DNA of 59,000 bases from Faecousia sp. (GCA_029257335.1 JARIBV010000129.1:1-59000); one strand, 5' to 3'; shown: positions 27,142 through 37,029, numbered from the stretch's first letter. A program made the numbers and translations. The notes: generated from the letters alone by a model not told the origin.

Positions 27142-27170
27142 TTGACAATCGTGGAATATCGTGGTAGTAT
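27142..27170 (+). promoter_or_regulatory. Sigma-A promoter of the small membrane protein gene
   Basis: TTGACA (27142-27147), 17-base spacer, TAGTAT (27165-27170), divergent from the pheST promoter. Confidence 0.7.
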
Positions 27171-27231
27171 GGTAAAAAGATAAACACAGCCGGGATATAA
27201 GATCCCCGCACTGTCAGACAGGAGGGACATC

Positions 27232-27705
27232 ATGAAACATTTCCGCTTGCTTCGCTGGGGGACCCTGGGGCTGCTGGCATTGGCGGCCGTTTTTGCAGGA
27301 CATATTATGGTGCGATTGGGAATCGCCGCGGACGAATGCGGCACTGCCTTCGTCTGGAGGGAATGGCCTCCCTATGCCCAGTGGGCGGCATTTCTGGTGC
27401 CGGTGGTGCTGCTGGTGGGGATGCACTGCCTGTTTGCTTTTTTTGCCGGGAAAGCGCTGAAAACGAAGGAACGAAGGGTCCTGGTGGTGTGTGCCGCCCT
27501 GTCTCTGGCGGCGGTGGTGGGCAGCGGTGGGGTGTCTGTGGACGCCCATGTGCGATTGAACCGTCTGGCGCAGCGCTCCGGCGTTCCGTCCCCCCGTTTA
27601 CAACGGAGCGCACAGGAGGCTTCCTCCCTGTCATGGAGAGAAGAAAACCACACCGCAATCCCGGAGATCTCCCCCGCCTGCCCGGAGCGATTCTCGCCCC
27701 TGTAA
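27232..27705 (+). CDS. Small membrane protein of unknown function
   Basis: A 157-residue protein I do not recognise. Three hydrophobic segments are clear (about residues 7-29, 48-75 and 81-102). They are followed by a polar, Ser/Arg-rich tail of about 50 residues that carries no recognisable motif. The gene is supported by its own near-consensus promoter 60 bases upstream, the ribosome binding site CAGGAGGGAC before ATG 27232 and a terminator 20 bases after the stop. It may resemble DUF1648-like or regulator-associated small membrane proteins in outline, but no specific assignment is justified. It lies between pheST and the phage-like replication pair. Confidence 0.65.
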   Translation: MKHFRLLRWGTLGLLALAAVFAGHIMVRLGIAADECGTAFVWREWPPYAQWAAFLVPVVLLVGMHCLFAFFAGKALKTKERRVLVVCAALSLAAVVGSGGVSVDAHVRLNRLAQRSGVPSPRLQRSAQEASSLSWREENHTAIPEISPACPERFSPL

Positions 27706-27724
27706 CCGAACAAAGATCCTTCCT

Positions 27725-27764
27725 CCCCCGCCTTGCCGGCAGCAGCAGGGCGGGGGATTTTTTT
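27725..27764 (+). terminator. Rho-independent terminator
   Basis: CCCCCGCC pairs with GGGCGGGGG across a loop, followed by ATTTTTTT. It ends the transcript of the gene stopping at 27705. Confidence 0.8.
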
Positions 27765-27791
27765 CGCTGAGGTGGGATACCTCATATCTAA

Positions 27792-27835
27792 CTGGTTGAT
27801 TTGAACAATTTTGCACAAAAATGGTACTCAACCAG
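27792..27835. repeat. Inverted repeat CTGGTTGA...TCAACCAG
   Basis: Two perfect 8-bp arms 28 bases apart, upstream of the promoter at 27889. A possible operator for the replication pair; no regulator gene is adjacent, so this is weak inference. Confidence 0.3.
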
Positions 27836-27888
27836 GTACATAATTTCTGGGCATATGAGAGATTTTTTAAGACACCGGGCAAAGTGGG

Positions 27889-27917
27889 TGGACAGGGCAA
27901 GGGGGGTGTGCTATGAT
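27889..27917 (+). promoter_or_regulatory. Sigma-A-like promoter of the replication pair
   Basis: TGGACA (27889-27894), 17-base spacer, TATGAT (27912-27917), 36 bases before the ATG at 27954. Confidence 0.55.
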
Positions 27918-27953
27918 GAGAAAACAAATGTTTGACAAAAGAGGAGGAACTCT

Positions 27954-28625
27954 ATGGCAGAACGAAGAATGTTTTCTAAATCGGTGGTGTGCAGCTCCCG
28001 GCTGGCACTGAAATCCCCGTCGGTCCGGGCCCTGTATTATGAGCTGGGCATGGCGGCGGACGATGACGGCTGTGTGGATGCCATTATGGTAATGAGGACC
28101 TATCGTTCCACCCGGCGGGAATTAAACGAGCTGGTCAGGGAAAATCTGGTGCAGATCCTGGATGGCAGGCTGCTGATCTGCCACATTGTGGACTGGGAGC
28201 AGAACAACAAAATCAGGAAGGACCGATATCACCGGGGCCCCTATTATGATCTGCTGAAATCCCTCCGCCCCGGGGCGGCAAAATCGCCACCGCCTGACAA
28301 CCCATCCGCACCCGAGGCAAGGCAAGGTAAGGATAGGATAGACGAGGATAGGCAAGGGCAGACGGAGCCGGACGCTCCCTGTGTGCCGCCTGCCATGGAA
28401 GAGGTGACGGCGTATTGCAGACAAAGACGAAGTCCCGTAGATCCCCAGCGGTTTTATGACTATTATCAATCCAGAGGCTGGTGCATGGGAAAAGACACGG
28501 TGCGGGACTGGAAGGCCCTGCTTCGCAACTGGGAAAAGCAGGAGCGCAGACAAAGCCCCGCCCGGGAGGAAGAGGACTACAGCTGGCAGGGCGTATTTGA
28601 GGAAACGGAGGAAGGGATCTCATGA
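27954..28625 (+). CDS. Phage-like replisome organizer protein
   Basis: A 223-residue protein built like phage and plasmid replisome organizers. The N-terminal half (about residues 1-95) is a winged-helix-like domain with SPSVRALYYELGMAADDDGCVD, a phrase typical of such proteins. A polar linker around residues 100-145 is followed by a C-terminal motif with FYDYYQSRGWCMGKD and DWKALLRNWEKQE, found in phage DnaD-like initiators. The next gene, overlapping by four bases (ATGA), encodes a DnaC-type helicase loader, the usual partner. Linker DNA has short AGGATAGG-type repeats. The pair could be a prophage or integrative-element remnant, or the cell's own primosome proteins; no integrase, capsid or other phage gene is adjacent. 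Confidence 0.75.
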   Translation: MAERRMFSKSVVCSSRLALKSPSVRALYYELGMAADDDGCVDAIMVMRTYRSTRRELNELVRENLVQILDGRLLICHIVDWEQNNKIRKDRYHRGPYYDLLKSLRPGAAKSPPPDNPSAPEARQGKDRIDEDRQGQTEPDAPCVPPAMEEVTAYCRQRRSPVDPQRFYDYYQSRGWCMGKDTVRDWKALLRNWEKQERRQSPAREEEDYSWQGVFEETEEGIS

Positions 28626-29446
28626 ATCAGAAGCCGGAAATGACCCCCCAGAGAAGAAACCGCATGAAACCGGGGGACTATGTGTGCCCGGATGACGGCC
28701 TCATCTACTGCGGCATCTGCCGCACCCCCAGAGAGACCGTGGTGGAATTCTTTGCAGACCCCAAATACCGCCGCTGTGTGGGCAGCCTGTGCCGCTGCCG
28801 GACGGAGGCGGCCCGGCGGGAGAAGGAAGAAAGGGAGCTGGAAGAGCGGGTGGACAGGAACGAACGGCGCTGCTTTCCCGCCGGGATGTCCCTTCGGAAA
28901 AACAGGGCCGTCACCTTTGACTCCCTACGGGGCAGGCCCCAATGGCTGCAAACCGCCCTGGACTATGTGAAGGACTTTCCCGAGAACCGGGAGCGGGGCA
29001 TGGGGCTGCTTCTGTGCGGCAGTCCCGGCACGGGGAAGACCACCACGGCCCTGTGCATCCTCAATGCCCTGCTGAATCAGGGGCTGCGGTGCAGATTCAT
29101 GGCCATGGCATCGGAGCTGGACCGGAAAATCGAAGCCGACCGCCTGCATCAGTCCTATTTTCAGCAGCTTTCCGGCTGTGATCTGGTGGTGCTGGACGAT
29201 CTGGGGACCCAGCGGAGCACCGAGGCCATGGACCGCTTTGTTTTTGAGGTGGTGGACTTCTGCATCCGGGGAAAGATCCCCATGATCGTCACCACCAATC
29301 TGTCCCCCAGAACGCTGGTGGGGGAGAAGAACACGGAAAAGAGCCGTCTGTATCACCGCCTCACCGCCCTGTGTCAGCCGGTGAGCTGCACAGGTCCCGA
29401 CTGGCGGCTGGCCCAGTCCAAAGAAAACGCCTCCGCCCACCCGTAA
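28622..29446 (+). CDS. DnaC-like helicase loader ATPase
   Basis: A 274-residue AAA+ protein of the DnaC/DnaI type, which loads the replicative helicase onto DNA. Near the N-terminus a cysteine-rich segment (CGICRTP, then CVGSLCRC) suggests a zinc site. The ATPase has Walker A LLCGSPGTGKTT and Walker B DLVVLDDLGTQ, with sensor 1 IPMIVTTNLSP and an arginine-finger SRLYHRL. The start ATG overlaps the stop of the upstream replisome organizer gene, so the two are translated together. The gene ends 3 bases before the bidirectional hairpin that also ends the pyr operon. Whether this is a phage remnant or the host loader cannot be settled here. Confidence 0.85.
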   Translation: MNQKPEMTPQRRNRMKPGDYVCPDDGLIYCGICRTPRETVVEFFADPKYRRCVGSLCRCRTEAARREKEERELEERVDRNERRCFPAGMSLRKNRAVTFDSLRGRPQWLQTALDYVKDFPENRERGMGLLLCGSPGTGKTTTALCILNALLNQGLRCRFMAMASELDRKIEADRLHQSYFQQLSGCDLVVLDDLGTQRSTEAMDRFVFEVVDFCIRGKIPMIVTTNLSPRTLVGEKNTEKSRLYHRLTALCQPVSCTGPDWRLAQSKENASAHP

Positions 29447-29480
29447 AACAGGGCCTTTCCCGTGATTGGGAAAGGCCCTG
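29444..29480 (-). terminator. Terminator of the pyr operon, shared by convergent genes
   Basis: Perfect 13-bp arms CAGGGCCTTTCCC and GGGAAAGGCCCTG around a 6-base loop. The minus-strand stem is followed by TTTTAC. It separates pyrI from the convergent helicase-loader gene. Confidence 0.85.
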
Positions 29481-29492
29481 GAAGGGGAACAC

Positions 29493-29909
29493 TCAGTTTG
29501 CCTTGGTCTCGCAGTACAGGCAGCGGTAGACTCTCTTCTTGGGATCGGTGAGGGTGAAGATGTGGGGCAGCTCCTGCTCGGTGGAGGAGATGCACCGGGG
29601 GTTCTTGCAGCGGATCACATTGGTCAGCTGGGCAGGCAAAAACAGCTGCTTTTTCTCCACGGTGACACCGTCTTTGATGATGGAAACCGTAACATCCGGG
29701 TCCACATAGCCCAGAATGTCCATGTTGACCTGGATCTCGGAGTCGATCTTGATGATGTCCTTCTTGCCCATCTTGTGGCTGGTGGCGTTCTGGATGATGG
29801 CAACGGAGCATTCCAGACGGTCCAGCTTCAAAAGCCGGTACAGCTCCATGCCCTTTCCGGCGGTGATGTGGTCAATGACAATACCGTTCTTGATGGAATC
29901 AATATTCAT
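29493..29909 (-). CDS. pyrI: Aspartate carbamoyltransferase regulatory subunit
   Basis: PyrI is the regulatory chain of class B aspartate carbamoyltransferase and binds CTP and ATP to tune PyrB. The 138-residue protein has the N-terminal allosteric domain (about 1-95) and a C-terminal zinc domain with Cys101, Cys106, Cys130 and Cys133 in the usual CxxxxC...CxxC arrangement. It is the last gene of the operon, one base after pyrB. The presence of PyrI means the first committed step is under nucleotide feedback control, which is of interest because no PyrR-type attenuator was seen in front of the operon. Confidence 0.95.
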   Translation of the reverse strand: MNIDSIKNGIVIDHITAGKGMELYRLLKLDRLECSVAIIQNATSHKMGKKDIIKIDSEIQVNMDILGYVDPDVTVSIIKDGVTVEKKQLFLPAQLTNVIRCKNPRCISSTEQELPHIFTLTDPKKRVYRCLYCETKAN

Positions 29910-29910
29910 G

Positions 29911-30825
29911 TTACTTTACCTCCAGAAGCTTCAGGATCAGAGCCATGCGCATATACTTGCCGTTGAGGACCTGACGGAAATAGCAGGCTCTGGGATCGTC
30001 GTCGATGGCCACGGCGATTTCGTTCACACGGGGCAGGGGGTGCAGAATGGCCAGATCCTTCTTGGCGGGCAGGAGCTTGTCCGGGGTCAGGATGTAGCTG
30101 TCCTTGAGGCGCAGATAATCTTCCTCGTTGAAGAAGCGCTCTCTCTGCACACGGGTCATATACAGGATGTCCAGCTGAGGCATGACGGCCTCCAGATCGG
30201 TGGTCTGCTCATAGGCAATGCCCTTGTCCTTCAGGCCCTGCTTCACATAGCTGGGCACCTTCAGCTCCTCCGGGGAGATAAAGACGAACTTCACGCCCTC
30301 ATACCGGCTCATGGCCTCCACCAGGGAGTGGACGGTGCGGCCGAACTTCAGGTCGCCGCACAGACCCACGGTGAGGTTGCTCAGACGGCCCTTTTCCCGC
30401 TGGATGGTGAGCAGGTCCGCCAGGGTCTGGGTGGGGTGGTTGTGGCCGCCGTCACCGGCATTGATGACGGGCACGGAGGCGTTCATGGATGCCACCAGCG
30501 GGGCGCCCTCCTTGGGGTGGCGCATGGCGATGATGCTGGAATAGCACGACACGGTCTTTGCGGTGTCGGCCACGCTTTCGCCCTTGGAAGCGGAGCTGCT
30601 GGCAGCTTCGGAGAAGCCCAGCACATTGCCGCCCAGCTCGAACATGGCGGCCTCAAAGCTGAGCCGGGTCCGGGTGGAAGGCTCGAAAAACAGGGTGGCC
30701 AGGGTCTTGCCGTGGCACTTTTCGCTGTACTTGCCGGGATTTGCAATGATGTCGTTGGCGGTAGCAATCAGCTCGTCCAGCTCCTCCACAGACAAATCCA
30801 GGATACTGATAACACTTCTTTTCAT
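29911..30825 (-). CDS. pyrB: Aspartate carbamoyltransferase catalytic subunit
   Basis: PyrB joins carbamoyl phosphate and aspartate to N-carbamoyl-aspartate, step two of UMP synthesis. The 304-residue chain has the carbamoyl phosphate loop STRTRLSFE (Ser50 to Glu58), the [15 protein letters not shown] loop with the shared active-site Ser and Lys, and the aspartate-binding HPLPRVNEI motif. Length is standard. It is flanked in the operon by pyrE (three bases upstream) and pyrI (one base downstream), as expected for the PyrBI complex. Confidence 0.97.
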   Translation of the reverse strand: MKRSVISILDLSVEELDELIATANDIIANPGKYSEKCHGKTLATLFFEPSTRTRLSFEAAMFELGGNVLGFSEAASSSASKGESVADTAKTVSCYSSIIAMRHPKEGAPLVASMNASVPVINAGDGGHNHPTQTLADLLTIQREKGRLSNLTVGLCGDLKFGRTVHSLVEAMSRYEGVKFVFISPEELKVPSYVKQGLKDKGIAYEQTTDLEAVMPQLDILYMTRVQRERFFNEEDYLRLKDSYILTPDKLLPAKKDLAILHPLPRVNEIAVAIDDDPRACYFRQVLNGKYMRMALILKLLEVK

Positions 30826-30828
30826 GGG

Positions 30829-31467
30829 TTAACCTCCAATCCAACTCTCGTCAGAGGGATTGTTGCGGAAGGCCAGGAGCCGGGCAACATCCTCGGGACG
30901 GATATAATTTTCCTCTGCTGCCACCTGGGCAATGATGTCGAAGTTGGTCAGGGAAATGTTCTTCACATTGGCCTGCTCGAGACGGGTGAGGCCCTTTGCC
31001 ATGCCGTAGGTGAAGATGCTCACCACGCCCAGCACCTGGGCGCCGGCCTGCCGCAGCACGTTGACCACCTCCAGAACGCTGCCGCCGGTGGAGATCAGGT
31101 CCTCTACCACCACCACCTTCTGGCCGGGCAGAAGCTTGCCCTCGATCTGGTTCTGGCGGCCGTGGTCCTTGGCGCCGCTGCGGACATAGCCCATGGGCAT
31201 CCCCAGAAGATGGCCGGTAATGGCGGCGTGGGCAATGCCTGCGGTGGAGGTGCCCATGAGGACCTCTGCCTGGGGATAATGCTCCCGGATCAGGCTGGCC
31301 AGGCCCTCTTCCACATCGGTGCGGACCTGCACATCGGTGAGGGTCAGGCGGTTGTCGCAGTACACGGGGCTTTTGATGCCGGAGGCCCAGGTGAAGGGCT
31401 CATCGGGCCGGAAGAACACGGCCTTGATTTTCAGCAGGTCTTTTGCGATCTTGACAGACAGTTCCAT
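30829..31467 (-). CDS. pyrE: Orotate phosphoribosyltransferase
   Basis: PyrE transfers phosphoribosyl from PRPP to orotate, giving OMP. The 212-residue protein has the type I phosphoribosyltransferase PRPP motif VVVVEDLISTGGS at residues 118-130, the TSTAGIAHA loop and the flexible catalytic stretch KDHGRQNQIEG with the conserved Lys/His. It lies between pyrF (13 bases upstream) and pyrB (three bases downstream), preceded by a GAGGAACT ribosome binding site. Confidence 0.97.
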   Translation of the reverse strand: MELSVKIAKDLLKIKAVFFRPDEPFTWASGIKSPVYCDNRLTLTDVQVRTDVEEGLASLIREHYPQAEVLMGTSTAGIAHAAITGHLLGMPMGYVRSGAKDHGRQNQIEGKLLPGQKVVVVEDLISTGGSVLEVVNVLRQAGAQVLGVVSIFTYGMAKGLTRLEQANVKNISLTNFDIIAQVAAEENYIRPEDVARLLAFRNNPSDESWIGG

Positions 31468-31480
31468 AGATAGTTCCTCC

Positions 31481-32179
31481 TCAGTCTACAAATTCACGGA
31501 CGCAGCGCTCATAGGCGGCCACGGGGTCCTGTGCTTTGGTAATGGGACGGCCCACGACGATATAGTCAGAGCCGATGCGCTTGGCTTCCTCGGGGGTCAT
31601 GACACGGACCTGGTCGCCCACCTCGCCGTCTGCAAACCGGACGCCGGGGGTCACGGTGAGGAAGCTGCTGCCGCAGACCTGATGGACCTTGCCGGCCTCC
31701 AGGGGGGAGCACACCACCCCGTCCAGGCCCGCCTGCTGGGCGGTCTTTGCGTAGTGCATCACCACCTGATCCAGAGGCTCTTTGATGAGCAGGTCCTGCT
31801 CCATGCGCTCCTGGCTGGTGGAGGTGAGCTGGGTCACGGCGATCAGAAGGGGTCTGGTGCCGTCGGGACGGGTGAGGCCCTCCAGAGCGGCCTCCATCAT
31901 GGCCCGGGTACCGGCGGCGTGGAGGTTCACCAGGTCCACATCCAGGTTCCGCAGGACACTCATGGCCTTTTTCACGGTGTTGGGGATGTCATGAAGCTTG
32001 AGGTCCAGGAAGATCTTGTGGCCCCGGGCCTTGATCTCACGGACCATCTGGGGACCTTCCGCATAATACAGCTCCATGCCGATCTTGACAAAGGGCTTTG
32101 TGCCGGTGAACTTGTCCAGAAAGCTCAGGGTCTCCTCCCGGCTGGAAAAGTCGCAGGCAATGATAACGTCTTTACCCAT
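31481..32179 (-). CDS. pyrF: Orotidine 5'-phosphate decarboxylase
   Basis: PyrF decarboxylates OMP to UMP, the last step of the pathway. The 232-residue TIM barrel has the catalytic tetrad region DLKLHD (Asp59, Lys61, Asp64) and the phosphate-binding C-terminal part with TPGVRF and VVGRPIT. It is the short bacterial type (PyrF group of Bacillus). The start overlaps the end of pyrD by eight bases, so translation is coupled. Confidence 0.97.
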   Translation of the reverse strand: MGKDVIIACDFSSREETLSFLDKFTGTKPFVKIGMELYYAEGPQMVREIKARGHKIFLDLKLHDIPNTVKKAMSVLRNLDVDLVNLHAAGTRAMMEAALEGLTRPDGTRPLLIAVTQLTSTSQERMEQDLLIKEPLDQVVMHYAKTAQQAGLDGVVCSPLEAGKVHQVCGSSFLTVTPGVRFADGEVGDQVRVMTPEEAKRIGSDYIVVGRPITKAQDPVAAYERCVREFVD

Positions 32180-33101
32180 GGTGTGCGCCTCCTATAATTT
32201 CAGTGAGTGTTTCGATATGGTACTGCTCCATGACCCGGGGCAGCTGTTCCACGATTTTTTTGGATGCGAAGGGGTCCACCAGATTGGCGGCTCCCACCTC
32301 CACGGCGGTGGCACCGGCCATCATCAGCTCCAGCACATCTTCGGCGGAGCTGACGCCGCCCATGCCCACAATGGGGATGGACACGGCCTCATAGACCTGA
32401 TACACCATCCGCACCGCCAGAGGAAACAGGGCGGGGCCGGACATGCCTCCCGTGGTATTGGCCAGCAGGGGCCTTCTCCGGTTCAGGTCCAGCCGCATCC
32501 CCAGCACGGTGTTGATGAGGCTGATGCCGTCGGCCCCTGCATCCTGACAGGCCTTTGCCATGGCGGCAATGTCCGTGACATTGGGGGTCAGCTTCACGAT
32601 GACGGGTTTGGAGGTGACCGCCTTCACGGCCCGGGTCACGGCGGCCGCACTCTCGGGGTCGGTGCCGAAGCTCATGCCGCCGCCGTGGACATTGGGGCAG
32701 CTGATGTTGACCTCCAGCCAGCCCACCTGCTCCTGATCGTCCAGTTTCCGGCAGACCTCTACATAGTCCTCGACGGAAAAGCCGGACACATTGGCCATGA
32801 CGGGCTTATGGAAATATTCCTTCATCCGGGGCAGCTCCTGAGAGATCACATGGTCGATGCCGGGGTTTTGCAGCCCCACGGCGTTGAGCATCCCGCCGGG
32901 GATCTCCGCGATCCTGGGGGTGGGATTGCCGAACCGGGGCTCCCGGGTGGTCCCCTTGAAAGAGAAGGTGCCGAGACAGTTGATGTCATACAGCCGGGCA
33001 AACTCCGCGCCGAAGCCAAAGGTACCGGAAGCGGGAATCACCGGGTTGGAAAGGGGAATGCCGCACAGGGTTACTTGGGTATTCACAGCAGAGCGATTCA
33101 C
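32172..33101 (-). CDS. pyrD: Dihydroorotate dehydrogenase (NAD-type, PyrDB) catalytic subunit
   Basis: Class 1B dihydroorotate dehydrogenase oxidises dihydroorotate to orotate and passes electrons through PyrK to NAD+. The 309-residue FMN barrel has the catalytic Cys135 in NISCPNVHG, which marks class 1, and the FMN phosphate motifs GMGGVSSAEDV and GATAVEVGAAN near the C-terminus. The start is a GTG at 33101 preceded by AGGAGGTTCTGCT; the longer frame above it lacks support. It overlaps pyrK by four bases and pyrF by eight. The presence of PyrK supports the NAD-linked 1B form. Confidence 0.95.
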   Translation of the reverse strand: MNRSAVNTQVTLCGIPLSNPVIPASGTFGFGAEFARLYDINCLGTFSFKGTTREPRFGNPTPRIAEIPGGMLNAVGLQNPGIDHVISQELPRMKEYFHKPVMANVSGFSVEDYVEVCRKLDDQEQVGWLEVNISCPNVHGGGMSFGTDPESAAAVTRAVKAVTSKPVIVKLTPNVTDIAAMAKACQDAGADGISLINTVLGMRLDLNRRRPLLANTTGGMSGPALFPLAVRMVYQVYEAVSIPIVGMGGVSSAEDVLELMMAGATAVEVGAANLVDPFASKKIVEQLPRVMEQYHIETLTEIIGGAHHG

Positions 33102-33826
33102 AGCAGAACCTCCTCTTTCAGAAATACGGGGCCGTCCTTGCACACCCGACGGGGGCCGCCGGCGGTTTGGATGGTGCAGCCCATGCAGGCGCCGAAGCCG
33201 CAGCCCATCCGCTCCTCCAGGCTGAGCTGCCCGGAGGTGACGGCGGCGTTTTTCACGGCCCGGAGCATGGGCAGGGGGCCGCAGGTATAGAAATAGGTAT
33301 AGGGAAGGTCCATGGCATCGGTGACGAAGCCCTTAGTGCCATAGCTGCCGTCCACCGTGGTGACGGTGACGGGGACCCCCAGGCTGCGAAAGTCCTCTTC
33401 GCAGAAGATCTCCTCTTGGGTGTTGAAGCCCAGGATCACTGCGGGCTTCTTTCCCTGGGCCAGCAGGGCCTTGCACAGGGCGTACATGGGAGGCACTCCC
33501 ACGCCGCCGCCCAGAAGCAGGGGGGCGTCCCCGGACAAAGACAGGTCATAGCCGTTGCCCAGCCCGGTGAGCAGGTCCAGCTCCATGCCGCCCTTCAGGG
33601 AGGCCATCACCTCGGTGCCCCGGCCCACCACCTTGAAGATGAGGGTGAGCACGCCGGGGGAAACGTCACACACGGAGATGGGCCGGCGCAGGAACAGGCC
33701 GGGAATCCGGATCTCCACAAACTGGCCGGGGGCCGTGATTGCGGAAGTATCTCCCTGCAAAACCATTTTGAACACATTGCTTGTCAGGGACACAACCTCC
33801 ACAATGGTAAAAATGCCTTGCTTCAT
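33098..33826 (-). CDS. pyrK: Dihydroorotate dehydrogenase electron-transfer subunit
   Basis: PyrK carries FAD and a [2Fe-2S] cluster and links PyrD to NAD+. The 242-residue protein has the FAD-binding RRPISVCD motif (residues 48-55), a nucleotide-binding GGGVGVPPMYAL stretch and the C-terminal cluster ligands Cys209, Cys214, Cys217 and Cys229. ATG 33826 follows AAAGGAGGCAATT, and the open frame further upstream is inside carB. It sits directly before pyrD with a 4-base overlap, the usual partner arrangement. Confidence 0.95.
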   Translation of the reverse strand: MKQGIFTIVEVVSLTSNVFKMVLQGDTSAITAPGQFVEIRIPGLFLRRPISVCDVSPGVLTLIFKVVGRGTEVMASLKGGMELDLLTGLGNGYDLSLSGDAPLLLGGGVGVPPMYALCKALLAQGKKPAVILGFNTQEEIFCEEDFRSLGVPVTVTTVDGSYGTKGFVTDAMDLPYTYFYTCGPLPMLRAVKNAAVTSGQLSLEERMGCGFGACMGCTIQTAGGPRRVCKDGPVFLKEEVLL

Positions 33827-33848
33827 AATTGCCTCCTTTAAACGTTGT

Positions 33849-36800
33849 TTACGCGTCAATGGTGGAAATGCCCATGGTGATCTCTTCCAGCACATCCAGC
33901 AGCACCCGCACCGTGTCCAGGGAGGTGAACATGGTGACATTGTTCTGCACGGCCACCTGCCGCATGGCACGGCCGTCGGCCAGGCCCTGGGCATCGTTGG
34001 GGTCCTGGGTGTTGATGACATAGTTCACGAAGCCCGCACGGATGGACTCGAAGATCTCCTGGCTGCCGCCGTGGATCTTGCCCACGGAGTGGGTGCGGAT
34101 GCCGTGCTCCTTCAGGAATCTGGCGGTGCCCTCCGTGGCCTGAATGTTGAAGCCCATCTGATAGAACCGGCGGATCAGGGGCAGGGCCTCGTCCTTGTCG
34201 GCGTTGGCCACGGTGGCAAAAACGGTGCCGTAGTTGGCAACATGCATACCGGAGGCCTGCAGGGCCTTATACAGGGCTCTGGTCATCTGGTCGTCATAGC
34301 CGATGGCCTCGCCGGTGGATTTCATTTCGGGGGACAGATAGGCGTCCAGGCCCTGAAGCTTGGCAAAGGAGAAGGCGGGGGCCTTTACATACCAGCGCTT
34401 TTTCTCCTGGGGATAGAGCTGGGTGATGCCCTGCTCCTTGAGGCTCTGGCCCAGAATGACCCGGGTGCCGATGTCCGCCAGAGACCAGCCCGTGGCCTTG
34501 GACAGGAAGGGGACCGTGCGGGACGAACGGGGGTTCACCTCGATGATATAGACCTGCTGGCTGGCATCCACGATGAACTGGATGTTATACAGGCCCACAA
34601 TGCCGATGCCCAGGCCCAGGGCCTTGGTATATTGCAAGATGGTGTCTTTCACCTGCTGGCTCAGGCTGAAGGAGGGGTAGACGGAGATGGAGTCGCCGGA
34701 ATGGATGCCGGTGCGCTCCACCAGCTCCATGATGCCGGGGACAAACACATCGGTGCCGTCGCACACGGCGTCCACTTCCACTTCCTTGCCCTGGATGTAC
34801 TTGTCCACCAGCACGGGCTTGTCGGCGTCGATCTCCACGGCGGTCTTGAGGTACTGCCGCAGGGCGGTTTCGTCGGTGACGATCTGCATGGCCCGGCCGC
34901 CCAGAACGAAGCTGGGCCGCACCAGAACGGGATAGCCGATGCTTTCGGCGGCGGCCACGCCGGCTTCGATGTCGGTCACTGCCTGTCCGGGGGGCTGGGG
35001 GATGCCCAGATCCTTCAGGACCTTTTCAAAGGCGTCCCGATTTTCCGCCCGCTCGATGGCGGCGCAGTCCGTACCCATCAGGGGAATCCCCCGCTCCAGC
35101 AGAGGCTGGGCCAGGTTGATGGCGGTCTGGCCGCCCAGAGAGCCGATGACGCCCTTGGGCTTCTCCAGCTCCAGAATATTCATCACATCCTCCACGCACA
35201 GAGGCTCGAAATAGAGCTTGTCGGCGGTGGTATAGTCCGTAGAGACGGTTTCGGGGTTGTTGTTGAGGATGATGGCCTCATAGCCCGCCTGCCGGATGGT
35301 CATAACGGCGTGGACGGTGGAATAGTCGAATTCCACGCCCTGACCGATGCGGATGGGGCCGGAGCCCAGCACCAGGATCTTCTCTTTGTCGGAGACCACG
35401 GATTCGTTCTCGGCCTCATAGGTGGAATAGAAGTAGGGGACATAGCTGCCGAACTCCGCGGCGCAGGTGTCGATCATCTTATAGACCGGGAAGAGGTTGT
35501 GCTCCTTGCGGAAGCCGAAGACCTCCATTTCCCCGGTTTTCCACAGCTTGGCGATGCAGGGATCGGAGAAGCCCATGATCTTGGCCTCTTTGAGCACATG
35601 CAGTTCATAGGGGGCCTTCTTCAGGCGATTTTCCATGTCCACGATGGCCCGGATCTTATGCAGGAAGAAGGGGTCCACCTTGGTGCATTCGGCAATTTCC
35701 TCCACCCCGGTGCCCAGCCGCAGCAGCTGGGCCACGGCATAGAACCGGTCGTCGGAGCCCAGGGGGATATAGGCCAGCAGCTCCTCCCGGGTCCAGCCGT
35801 CAAACTTGGCCATGTGCAGATGGTTCACGCCGATTTCCAGGGAGCGGACGGCCTTCAAAAGGCTCTCTTCAAAGGTGCGGCCGATGGCCATGACCTCGCC
35901 GGTGGCCTTCATCTGGGTGCCCAGACGGTTGTCGGCGGTATAGAACTTATCAAAGGGGAAGCGGGGCATTTTGGTAACGATGTAGTCCAGGGCCGGCTCG
36001 AAGCAGGCGGGGGTATTTGCCAGCCGGATCTCGTCCAGGGTCATGCCCACGGCGATTTTTGCGGACACTCTGGCAATGGGATAGCCGGAGGCCTTGGAGG
36101 CCAGGGCGGAGGACCGGGACACCCGGGGATTGACCTCGATCACATAATACCGGAAGGACTGGGGGTCCAGAGCAAACTGCACATTGCAGCCGCCTTCGAT
36201 CTTGAGGGCCCGGATGATCCGCAGGGCGGCGCCTCTCAGCATACTGAATTCCTTCTTGGTCAGGGTCTGGCTGGGGGCCACCACGATGGAGTCGCCGGTG
36301 TGGATGCCCACGGGGTCCACATTTTCCATGGAGCAGATGGCAATGGCGGTGTCCGCGCTGTCACGCATGACCTCGAACTCGATCTCCTTATAGCCCTTGA
36401 TGCTCTTTTCCACCAGGACCTGATGGACCGGGGACATCCGCAGGGCGTTGCGAAGGACCTCCCGGCACTCCTCTTCGTTGTCGGCAAAGCCGCCGCCGGT
36501 GCCGCCCAGGGTGAAGGCGGGGCGCAGAACAACGGGGTAGCCGATGCGCCGGGCCGCCGCCAGGCCGTCTTCCATGGTGGAGGCGATCTCGGAGGGGCAC
36601 ACAGGCTCGCCCAGCTCCTCACACAGGTTTTTGAACAGCTCCCGGTCCTCCGCGGTGCGGATGGAATCGGAGGGGGTGCCCAGAAGCTCTACCCGGCATT
36701 CCTTCAGAACGCCCTTGCGCTCCAGGGCCATGGCAAGGTTCAGGCCGGTCTGGCCGCCGATGCCGGGCAGCACTGCGTCGGGCCGCTCGTGGCGGAGGAT

Positions 36801-37028
36801 CTTGCTCACATATTCCAGGGTCAGAGGCTCCATATAGACCTTGTCCGCCATGGTGGTGTCGGTCATAATGGTGGCGGGGTTGGAGTTGCACAGGATGACC
36901 TCATAGCCCTCTTCCTTCAGGGCCAGACAGGCCTGGGTACCTGCGTAGTCAAACTCTGCGGCCTGACCGATGACAATGGGACCGGAACCGATCACCAGAA
37001 TTTTCTTTAAATCGCTGCGTTTGGGCAT
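33849..37028 (-). CDS. carB: Carbamoyl-phosphate synthase large subunit
   Basis: CarB makes carbamoyl phosphate from bicarbonate, ammonia and two ATP. The 1059-residue chain has the usual two homologous synthetase halves. The first starts at [16 protein letters not shown] and the second at [15 protein letters not shown] (near residue 555), with ATP-grasp loops such as [12 protein letters not shown] and [13 protein letters not shown]-terminal allosteric MGS-like domain follows (about 930-1059). All features expected of an active synthetase are present. It is one base after carA. Because its partner CarA lacks glutaminase residues, this subunit may take free ammonia directly; it also supplies carbamoyl phosphate for PyrB encoded in the same operon. 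Confidence 0.97.
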   Translation of the reverse strand: MPKRSDLKKILVIGSGPIVIGQAAEFDYAGTQACLALKEEGYEVILCNSNPATIMTDTTMADKVYMEPLTLEYVSKILRHERPDAVLPGIGGQTGLNLAMALERKGVLKECRVELLGTPSDSIRTAEDRELFKNLCEELGEPVCPSEIASTMEDGLAAARRIGYPVVLRPAFTLGGTGGGFADNEEECREVLRNALRMSPVHQVLVEKSIKGYKEIEFEVMRDSADTAIAICSMENVDPVGIHTGDSIVVAPSQTLTKKEFSMLRGAALRIIRALKIEGGCNVQFALDPQSFRYYVIEVNPRVSRSSALASKASGYPIARVSAKIAVGMTLDEIRLANTPACFEPALDYIVTKMPRFPFDKFYTADNRLGTQMKATGEVMAIGRTFEESLLKAVRSLEIGVNHLHMAKFDGWTREELLAYIPLGSDDRFYAVAQLLRLGTGVEEIAECTKVDPFFLHKIRAIVDMENRLKKAPYELHVLKEAKIMGFSDPCIAKLWKTGEMEVFGFRKEHNLFPVYKMIDTCAAEFGSYVPYFYSTYEAENESVVSDKEKILVLGSGPIRIGQGVEFDYSTVHAVMTIRQAGYEAIILNNNPETVSTDYTTADKLYFEPLCVEDVMNILELEKPKGVIGSLGGQTAINLAQPLLERGIPLMGTDCAAIERAENRDAFEKVLKDLGIPQPPGQAVTDIEAGVAAAESIGYPVLVRPSFVLGGRAMQIVTDETALRQYLKTAVEIDADKPVLVDKYIQGKEVEVDAVCDGTDVFVPGIMELVERTGIHSGDSISVYPSFSLSQQVKDTILQYTKALGLGIGIVGLYNIQFIVDASQQVYIIEVNPRSSRTVPFLSKATGWSLADIGTRVILGQSLKEQGITQLYPQEKKRWYVKAPAFSFAKLQGLDAYLSPEMKSTGEAIGYDDQMTRALYKALQASGMHVANYGTVFATVANADKDEALPLIRRFYQMGFNIQATEGTARFLKEHGIRTHSVGKIHGGSQEIFESIRAGFVNYVINTQDPNDAQGLADGRAMRQVAVQNNVTMFTSLDTVRVLLDVLEEITMGISTIDA

Positions 37029-37029
37029 A

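Noticed and set aside
33555-37010. Very long open frame on the plus strand opposite carB
   Set aside because: Same artefact: antisense shadow of a strongly recognised gene, with a Gly/His/Asp-rich product.
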